A stretch of 64,000 bases of DNA, from the NCBI GenBank assembly GCA_029449245.1, contig JANATF010000003.1:2728001-2792000 (forward strand), written 5' to 3'. The DNA is from Mortierella alpina (taxonomy: Eukaryota; Mortierellomycota; Mortierellomycetes; Mortierellales; Mortierellaceae). The translations under genes were made by a program, and so were the position numbers. Within the stretch, counting starts at the first letter, position 1; each line of letters begins with the position of its first letter. Positions 55,423 through 64,000 of this stretch are shown here, piece by piece. A model generated the notes under the pieces. It was not told the DNA's origin, did no database searches, and was given only the letters and a program-made list of their open reading frames with translations.

Positions 55423-57156
55423 TCACCCACCAAGTCCACAGGCTATGGCAAGCGCTATAAAACAAACTATAAGCTGACTTTGCTTCAACAGCGACCCACT
55501 GGTGCTGCCCGCCTTCGTTCCTCCCGATACCAACCCTGATCCAGATCCAGTTGCCGAGCAGCCATGGTCGGACTGTCGTGAGGTAGCCGTCAGCTTCGCC
55601 ATGCCATTGAAGCTACAGGTTGCAGCCGCCCTCTTTCCAATATGGGTGTAATAGAGGTTGTACATGTAGGAGAGCTTTTGAGCTGGTGTACAAAAAGAGT
55701 ACTTTCCATAGACTCCAGTCTTGCCGTTAGCGCTGATGTCGTCGCACGAAGTCATCCCGCAGATAGTGCCGAGGAGCGTCCCAAGACTCTCAGTCGCTGA
55801 TGTAGCCTGATCAGAAGCTACGCATCCCAGTGAAGATACCATGCACTCACAGACGGAAGCCGACGGGGTAGGGGGTAGTCGAGCATTAGGCTCCCAACCA
55901 GACGTGATCGGAGGACATGTGGAGACGGATCGCTCCTCATTGAGCTCATCCATCTTAACGCCCACGGGATGGGTGGTCTCGAGTAATGATTTCAGGTTGG
56001 TATAGTCCGGTAAAAGTGTTACGATGTTATCGGGCTGTATCGCGACGAGACCATACTTATTGACCTCCTGAGTCCATTCATAGACGATGCCACCAGACCA
56101 GACTCCAGTCATCTCAGGTCCGAAAATGGCACTGATCTCTGGAAAAGTGCGAGGCGCGACAAGGTTGCATCCAAATTCTGACAAAAACACCGGAATCGAA
56201 TACGAGGCTACCTCCTTGGTGCGATCAGCGAAACCCGAGGTTTGGTAGGTCACTCCAGGACTACACCACTCGTACAGGTTGATGCCATAAAAGTCAATGC
56301 GTTCCTCCTCCACGGTCCCACAATTGAAATAGTCCTTAATACGGAGGCGAATGTCGTCGTCGTCATTGTTGGCATACCCAACTGGGATCTTACGTGGGGC
56401 CGTGCCCTCGATGTAAGTCTTTGCGTCCCGTAAGAGAGCTTTGACATATGCGCTCGCCACCGTGGTCTTGTTGTCGTTCGTCACTTCGTTACCAATGAAG
56501 AATCCCAGCGTATTAAAATATCCCTTGAAAGCATCAATGGTCCTCTGAACGTTGCTCAAAATATCGACATTGTACTCCGGGTTGTTGCGGACGATGGCAT
56601 GCTTAGGTCCAGTTAGATCCAGCATCAGATAAATACCCTCGTTCTCGAAAAGCTTCATACACTCATCATGATTTGCGGCAGGATCGACCTAGATATATGA
56701 TTTGAGAATATAAGTCAATTGCGCATCAAGGAAGAGCTGGACTTTTGATGTAGTTGATGCAGCTTGACAATGAAATGCTTTATTCGCGGATGCAAAATAA
56801 GAAACCTGTGGCATTGAGGAAATGGCAGCTGCATCAGGCAAGAAAGGAGTTGAGAACAAACACAGTTTAGACATCGAGGAGCCCATTACCTGGTAGACAC
56901 GAATGGTGTTGAGGCCAACATCCTTCATGAGAGCCGCGTCGCGCCTACAGTCTGCGGGTCTTGAGAGAGGATCGACAAACTCGGTGGTGAGACCTCGAGG
57001 TTGGTACGCCACGCCTTTAATGAAGAATTGATCCTTCGTGACCGTGTCAAAGAACTTTGAGCCCTTGATAGAGATGGGGTTTAAAGCTGTGGAGGAGTCG
57101 AGGAAAGACAGGCAGGCAAGAACAATCGCGCAAACTGGTGCCCAGAGTTGCGGCAT
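55423..57156 (-). CDS. GAS1: GPI-anchored beta-1,3-glucanosyltransferase (GH72, Gas/Gel family) with X8/CBM43 domain
   Basis: Cell-wall enzyme that cuts and re-ligates beta-1,3-glucan chains outside the plasma membrane. Two exons (56890-57156 and 55423-56688) give 510 residues. It has a signal peptide (LWAPVCAIVLACLSFLDSSTA) and the GH72 start (IKGSKFFDTVTKDQFFIKG, YQPRG). The catalytic pair is GNEVTND (acid/base Glu) and FLSEFGC (nucleophile Glu). NLYEWCSPG and WSGGIVYEWTQE are also typical. The C-terminal cysteine-rich X8 module runs from CECMVSSLGC to ATCSFNGMAKL. A Gly/Ser-rich stretch and hydrophobic tail (LIVCFIALAIACGLGG) form the GPI signal. The X8 module puts it in the GH72-plus subgroup. 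It is divergent from FKS1. Confidence 0.95.
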
Positions 57157-59794
57157 GACGGAGAAATGTGCTAGGCGAAAAGAGCGGAAAAAAGATGTCC
57201 GAGCTGAGCTCAGTACGTGTGAGACACGTCAGTCGATCAAAGGTGTGCAGGGCTGGATGGGGAAGCAATCAGTTGGCACCGGAGCTGAGAGGCGATGAAG
57301 CTGTATGTGGTGGTCTTATTAGAAATGGATGCTTGAAGCGACCCCGAGGTCGCGTACTTGACATCTCGTCAGAAACCAGTAGGCTTTGTTGTGCGTGTGC
57401 ACAGCCATCTGGTAAGAATGGGAATTACACAGGTCCCTTTAGCCAGGAACAACCATCGCTGAACGGAGCCAGCGAGCGTCGTGGCGTCCTATATCTGTTC
57501 CATCCCGGGTAGCTCTTGTCGGTCCGTAATAAGATCGCATTAAAGTAAGATGAGAATCTGATGCGTCGGAGCCAAGATTCCCCGGATGCGGATCTTCAAT
57601 GCCTTCGCACACACTCGACGCACCGTCCTGTGCGTGCTAGACTTACAGGCGCGCACTCTAAGGCTAGCGGATCAGCAACCACAGGCCTGGCGCCCTCCTT
57701 TACCCTATTTTTATGACAAGAAAGCCTACATTCACCAAGCTTTAATTGTGGAGAGCACGCCTCAGAATACGCCCATGCTTGGAAGCACTGCACTTGCTGC
57801 CTACCGCGTGCATCTGCACCTGATTGTAGCATGCTGTTAGAGCGTGCCATGCTACGCTTGATCCCAGAGGACGCATACGAGTTGAAACTTTATGTTGCGT
57901 CTAAAAATACAGGAGTAATTCTATCTCGGTTGTCCTACACTCTCAAGGGGATAGAAGAACGAATGCTCACAGAAAGAATGTCAAAACCCGTTCAAACAAA
58001 CATGAACGCCCAGTGATCTGCGCTACTCTATGGATGTACAGTACTGTATCGCTATAACAAAACGGACTGGGAGCAGAAAAAAAGAGCCGACCGATAGAGT
58101 GTCAGGCACACAGCAAAGCACAACGGCACGACGCACAACGTGCCATGGTCGATGGAGATGACTTTGTCCAGGGAAAGCCCGCTGTGTCCAAAGTATTTTC
58201 AGCGCCCCTTTGTACCCTCTTGCACCGGGCCAACTGACAATGGCCGCGAGCATATGAGTTGCGCTCATGTTCACACGGAAATTGACCGCCTTTCTCTATT
58301 ACAGCCCTTATTTTGGGTTCAAATACAGGCCATGATAAGCAGGGACCGCGGCGCGGCGAGCAAACAATGCCCAGAGGTTCAAAGCCTTTTGCATCTACAA
58401 AGTTTGGGTATGGTGCAAGCTGGTGTTCACTTGTACCATCCATCGGTTAGTAGACAATGCTTCTTAGTTGCCACCCACGGCGACACCCCGCTGAAGGAGC
58501 TCATGTTTAGCACTGGCGCATGCCTTCACTCCGCACAACATTTTCAGATCGTTGCACAGAACCAGTTCTATTTCCCATGAGATGATCATTTTCGCTCGCA
58601 TGCAAACAGGAGAGGTTGGGTGTATCATACACCTGACACTTCAAACATCGTTCGCAAAGGACCGCGCACGTCTACACAGTTACAGATACATTGTTGAAAC
58701 TATAAGTCGTGTAGAACCTCGGTACCGGCCGATCCTGCTTTTGAACTGAAATAAGATCGAGGGCAACATCACAACTCTATTTGCCCAAACTTTGAGCGGG
58801 TCTCGCGCTTGCCGGTTACCCTTTGCTCGTGCCCGATGTCTGTTCCTGTATCCGACAGTTGCAGGGTACAGAAATGAATTGTGCCGTGCTTTCCATATCG
58901 GCACGCTTGAGCCTGTTGAGTCGACGGATCACACAATACTGGCCAACGCGCGGTGTCTCTGGCAGAGCAACAGCACAAAAGCAATTTATGCTCATTTGCC
59001 CACTTTTTTTTTTGTTCTTGCAAATACCCCCACCCACCCTGGCGCCTCGTCTCTCTCTTCCTTCCGCCTCCCGTTTCTTGTCTGTCGTCGTGCCTTGTCG
59101 CCCTGGCGCCTCTTTCCTTCCTCACTTCCCAACCCCCTCTCTGCGAACCTCGCTCCTTCTTCCGCCCTGCTCTTACCACCCGCATCCTCGCATCCTCGAC
59201 CAACGCATCTCTTCGACCCCTTCCTTCTCGACTTCAAACGTTCGCGATCACAACCAGCACAGGCTTGACCTTGCGCCCTTCGCGAACCCTCACCTTCATA
59301 CAAGCTCTTTGACATGTGCGTAGGACCTATCATACACATGCTCGAGTGGAGTTAGGCTTTGTTTTTGAGTCTCTTTTTTGTACGCGGTGCGTCTTTTCTG
59401 ACAGCGAAACTGCCTTTGTTTGTTCTAGACTTTCTCCTTCAACTACCACAGTTGCGGCAGCGTTTTGCAACTTCCTCCTGCCTCAGGCAATAACGCGACT
59501 CTACAACACATACGTCGTACCGTGCGACCTCAGGATCAACCAGAGTAAGTCTACATCAGTATCGTCTTGAGGCTGTCAAAGCCAAAGCGTTGTTGCTTCG
59601 TCATGGACTGATGGCGCCTCTTACACCCTTCAAGAGTGTTTTACTTGTTGTGTGTGGAACACGAATGAGCTCGCTCACCGAACATCGCGCTTCTTCCGAT
59701 CTGAATGCTATGTGCATTTTAGCAGCTGCAATCGTTGAGGACGGACTGGAAGGGACAACCTCAGCAAACGACTCGCCACAGCTGCGTAACTTCG
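57157..59794. promoter_or_regulatory. 2.6-kb divergent upstream region between gas1 and FKS1
   Basis: Both flanking genes point outward, so this interval holds both promoters. The FKS1 side (about 59000-59300) is strongly CT-rich, and a GTAAGT donor near 59546 suggests a 5'-UTR intron before the start at 59795. The central part (57500-58700) has only short open frames with no domain or splice support. One tRNA T-arm-like string near 58313 has no matching cloverleaf. Confidence 0.5.
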
Positions 59795-62700
59795 ATGGAC
59801 GCATACGCTCAAGACAATCCTCTACCTCCGCAGACCGGGAGAAGACAGGGCTTACGCCCCTACGGTGCAACGACACCGTTGCCACAACCTCAGCAGCAGC
59901 AACCAAGGCCAGTTCGTCACCCTGGCCACAGTCCAAATTTGACTCGACAAAATTTGGAGCAACGCCCATCCCCTGCCCACACGCCTTCGCAGGACAATAT
60001 TGGTGCCCAGCAGCCTTTCACACCCAATTCATTCCCTCTCCAGACCTTGCAAACACCACAGAAACAGCCTGTGCGTGTGGCTGGCCTGCCTGGTCATTTC
60101 GTCAGCCATCCCTTGCAATTGTCAAATAAGTTCAACGATCACCATTATGGCGCCGGGCTGAATGGAATGGAATCTGAGGATGAAAGCTTGTTCTCGCATC
60201 ATGGGGTCCCCAACCACCGAGACACGATGTACTCGTCCTCTTCCCAGAACTCGTTGTTCCATCATCGGGAGTCTGACCACAGCGATGGTAAGTATTTCAC
60301 TTCGCTTACACGTGTGTGCTGTTTGTGAGAGAACTGCAGCGCCGCCGCACTGGTCTCTATTTCCTGGGCAAAAGACCGGTGCTTCCCAGTCATCTCATTG
60401 GTTGCGCTGCAACGTACTCACATTTTCGTACCTACCTCTCTTCCCTGCAGATCTCCGAGCCCGGCCCTTTACTCATGCCACCAGGAACAACACCAGTGAC
60501 TCTACTCTCGCCAGAGGCATGACGTGCATTGAAAGATCATCAGAGTCGGATTCGGAAACTTTCAGCGACTCGCCTTCCGACGGGGTCAGCTCGCCACACA
60601 ACTTTAGCAGCAGAAGCAGTGCAGGAGCCGACATTGACCTCTTTGGTCCTTTCAGAGGACCCGACGACGGCCGCTACACGGGCTACTCCCCTTCATCGGA
60701 CGCGCTTTTGTCATTACTGGAACAGAAGAAGAGCCTACAAGCCGGCCAGGAATATCAGTACGACTCCTCCACCACTCTCCATGCTTATGGCGGCGTCCAT
60801 CCGCGGCAGCATCAGCAGCCTCGGTCCAATCCTTACCCATCTTGGACAATTGCAAAGGGCGTGCCTCTGACACAGCAGGAAATTGAGGGCATCATGCTGG
60901 ACTTGACAAGAAAGTTCGGGTTCCAAAAAGACAACATGCGGAATCAATATGAGGCGTTCATGGCCATGCTGGACTCAAGAGCATCCCGCATGGCGCCTGC
61001 ACTCGCCCTGACGACAATCCATGCTGATTACATCGGAGGAGAGAATGCAAACTATCGGAAGTGGTATTTTGCAGCACAGTTGGATCTGGACGACCACATG
61101 GGCTACCACTCTGCGCCTAGGAAGAACAGGAAGGTCAACCGCAACTCGATGGTGCCCCAACCTGGGGCCGTTGACATTGAGACTCACGAGTCTCTCGCTA
61201 TGGCGGAACACCACTGGAAGATGAAGATGAACCAAATGTCGCATTTTGATCGCGCTCGGCAAGTGGCGCTCTATCTCCTGCTCTGGGGCGAGGCCTCTCA
61301 GATCCGGTTCTTGCCTGAATGCCTCTGCTTCATATACAAGTGTGCTGAGGACTATTATCTCTCGCCCCAATGCCAGGATATGGTCAACCCCGTCCCCGAG
61401 GGTCTCTACCTCCGCACCATCATCTCGCCCCTGTACCGGTTCATTCGAGATCAAGGCTACGAGCTGCAGGATGGCAAATATGTGAAGCGGGAGCGCGATC
61501 ACGACACCGTCATCGGATACGATGACATCAACCAGGCATTTTGGAGCCCTGAGGGCATTGAGCGGATCCACCTTCGAGACAGCAAACGGCTAATCGACAT
61601 CCACATCGGCAGGCGTTGGAATGCTCTTGGTCACGTCGATTGGGAATCGTCGTTTCGAAAAACCTATATTGAGAAGCGGACATGGCTACATCTGGCAGTT
61701 AATTTTACCAGGATCTGGATTATCCATGTGGTCATGTACTGGTACTTCACGGCCTACAATGCGCCCTTTCTCTACACTAACGAGGGCGCAGACGAGGCTG
61801 GTGTCCAGTGGTCCGTTGTAGCCCTTGGCGGAGCAATTGCAACCCTGATCATGCTCTTAGGAGTCTTCTGCGAGTTCATGTTCATCCCCCTCACCTGGTC
61901 CAATTCGACAATGCTCATCCAAAGGCTCATCATCCTCATCATTGTCCTACTGGTCAATGTGGCGCCCGCAGTTTACATTTGTCTGTTCAACCGCACAGGC
62001 GTGATCTCCCAGATTGTGGGAATTTCCCATTTTGGTGTCTCGCTGATCACGACCATTACCTTTGCTGTTGTGCCTTCGAATCAGCTCTTCGGAGGCATGT
62101 CGAAGACCTCGCGCAAGAATCTGGCCTCGCAGACGTTCACGGCCTCGTTCCCAAAGCTGAAAGGATCTGATCGGGCGCTGTCCGTCTTTCTCTGGGTCCT
62201 CGTCTTTGGGTGCAAACTGGTGGAGTCATACTTTTTCCTCGCGCGCTCGTTCATGGATCCACTCAAGGCTCTCTACTCTGAACGCATTCCAAACTGCAAG
62301 GACAAGTATCTGGGCCAGACACTATGCACTCTAATGCCGGTGTTCACGGTCGTGATCATGTTTGTGGTCGATCTGGTTCTTTTCTTCCTCGACACATATC
62401 TTTGGTACGTGATCTGGAACACCATCTTCTCTGTCGTCCTCTCCTTCAGGCTGGGGATCTCGGCTTGGACCCCCTGGCGCAGCATCATATCGAAGCTTCC
62501 AAAGCGCATCTACGCTAAGCTGCTCGCCACATCTGACATGGACATCAAGTACAAACCCAAGGCACTCTGCTCCCAGGTCTGGAACGCTATCGTCATCTCC
62601 ATGTACCGCGAGCACCTTTTATCGATTGAGCATGTGCAGCGCATGTTGTACCAACAGGTTCCTTCCGAAAATGAAGGCAAGTCTACTCTCAAGGCTCCCA

Positions 62701-64000
62701 CATTTTTTGTGGCGCAAGAGGATTCCTCCATAAAGGACGAATTCTACCCGCGTCAGTCAGAAGCGGAACGCCGGATCAACTTTTTTGCTCAGTCCCTGTC
62801 AACGCCAATCCCAGAACCACTGCCAGTGGACGAGATGCCCACCTTTACGGTGCTCGTGCCTCACTACTCTGAAAAGACGTTGCTATCGCTCCGGGAGATC
62901 ATCAGGGAGGAGGATCAGCACTCGCGCGTGACCTTGTTGGAATATCTGAAGCAACTTCATGCTGTCGAGTGGGACAATTTTGTGAGGGACACCAAAATAC
63001 TGGCCGAGGAATCAGCATTGTTGAGCGATCTCAGCGGGTTCGGACCGTCCGGAAGTAGCGGCGACAAGGAAAGCCATAGAGACATGGACAAGGCCAACGA
63101 CGACCTCCCGTTCTACAGCATTGGATTCAAGTCGGCCTCACCAGAGTTTACAATCCGCACGCGCATTTGGGCTTCTCTCCGTGCCCAGACATTGTACCGC
63201 ACAGTCTCTGGATTCATGAACTACGCCAAGGCCATCAAGCTGCTCTACCGCATCGAGAACCCAGAGATTGTACAGCAGTTTGGTGGTAATGGCGACCGTT
63301 TAGAACGTGAGCTGGAGCGAATATCAAACCAAAAGTTCAAGTTTGTGGTCTCGATGCAGCGCTTCACAAAGTTCAGCAAGGAGGAAGCCGAAAATGCAGA
63401 ATTCCTGCTGCGGGCTTACCCCAATTTGCAGATTGCTTACCTGGATGAGCGCCCATCAGGAGTCGTTGGCGAGGAGCCGGTGGTATACTCAGTGCTGATC
63501 GATGGCAAATGTGAGATCATGCCTAATGGGAAGCGTCAGCCCCGTTTCCAGATCCGACTTCCGGGCAACCCGATCTTGGGCGATGGCAAATCCGACAACC
63601 AGAACCATTCAGTCATCTTTGCACGTGGCGAGTACGTCCAATTGGTCGATGCCAACCAAGACAATTACCTGGAGGAGGCGCTCAAGATTCGCAACGTCCT
63701 CGCAGAATTTGAGCAATTGCACATGCCTGATCACTCACCCTACTCGCCTCAAGTCTCAGCCAAAGACGTCCCTGAGCCGGTTGCTATTGTTGGAGCCCGT
63801 GAGTACATTTTTTCCGAGAACATTGGTGTCCTCGGCGATGTTGCCGCTGGAAAGGAGCAAACATTTGGTACACTGACCCAACGCATGATGGCAAAGATCG
63901 GTGGCAAACTGCATTACGGCCATCCTGATTTCCTCAACTTTATCTTCATGACGACCCGTGGAGGTAAGTGCTATTGGCGACGCTCACATGTTGCTTTTCC
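59795..64000 (+). CDS. FKS1: 1,3-beta-glucan synthase catalytic subunit (partial, 3' end beyond window)
   Basis: GT48 plasma-membrane enzyme that makes cell-wall beta-1,3-glucan from UDP-glucose; target of echinocandins. Exon 1 (59795-60287) is a Gln/Pro-rich cytoplasmic tail. Exon 2 (60451-63963) holds the conserved FKS1 domain 1 ([27 protein letters not shown]), the first membrane cluster from about 61690 with the echinocandin hot-spot-1 neighbourhood after it, and the start of the GT48 catalytic domain ([74 protein letters not shown]). The exon ends at a GTAAGT donor at 63964, so the catalytic core continues outside. The start at 59795 is the first ATG in this frame after the CT-rich leader. 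The region between 62830 and 63160 carries a polar insert ([14 protein letters not shown]). Confidence 0.95.

Noticed and set aside
58300-58330. tRNA T-arm-like string GGGTTCAAATAC
   Set aside because: No acceptor stem, D-arm or anticodon arm can be drawn around it.
1-64000. CRISPR array or prokaryotic operon
   Set aside because: There are no regularly spaced repeats, and spliceosomal introns occur throughout.

Overview
The window is nuclear DNA of a filamentous fungus. Genes are dense, lie on both strands, and carry several short GT-AG introns each. Promoters are CT-rich and there are no operons. The gene content (26S proteasome ATPase, THO subunit, Sm protein, prohibitin, ribosomal proteins, chitin/glucan-wall enzymes, Ndc10/GCR1-type recombinase-fold protein, peroxisomal MFE-2 of the SCP2-containing type) fits an early-diverging lineage such as Mortierellomycotina/Mucoromycota. 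That placement is inference from gene content and intron style, not from any search. I resolved most exon joins by hand, checking splice dinucleotides, reading phase and family conservation; exon edges may be off by a base or two.

Layout. 1-11.5 kb: THOC3/TEX1 (partial, minus), Rpt4 (plus), an unknown type I membrane protein (plus), the beta-oxidation multifunctional enzyme (plus) and the Pch2/TRIP13 HORMA remodeller (plus). 11.5-21.2 kb: a tiny hevein-like secreted protein, ribosomal protein uL5 (RPL11), an OxlT/monocarboxylate-type MFS carrier and prohibitin-2 (all minus), then SmB (plus), divergent from prohibitin-2. 21.9-33.4 kb: a 1115-residue membrane/disordered protein (plus), then on the minus strand a bifunctional pseudouridine-degrading enzyme, cytochrome c oxidase subunit COX4/5b, a SANT-like nuclear protein and the LYR complex II assembly factor Sdh6/SDHAF1. 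34.9-45.6 kb (plus): an APC amino acid permease with a 2-kb first intron, COG8 and a Crypton/Ndc10-like gene. 45.7-57.2 kb (minus): an Ulp2-type SUMO protease, a lysine-rich membrane-anchored protein, a Tom20-SET/MYND fusion, ribosomal protein eS27 and a GH72 glucanosyltransferase. 59.8 kb to the end (plus): beta-1,3-glucan synthase FKS1, cut by the window edge.

How they relate. Mitochondrial functions recur (prohibitin-2, COX4, Sdh6, Tom20 fusion, probably the pseudouridine enzyme), but as separate genes rather than a cluster. The clearest functional pairing is the divergent GH72 glucanosyltransferase and FKS1 pair: one makes beta-1,3-glucan, the other remodels it, and they share a 2.6-kb upstream region. 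The most unusual items are the Tom20-SMYD fusion, the recombinase-fold gene with apparently replaced catalytic residues, and the hevein-like mini-protein.
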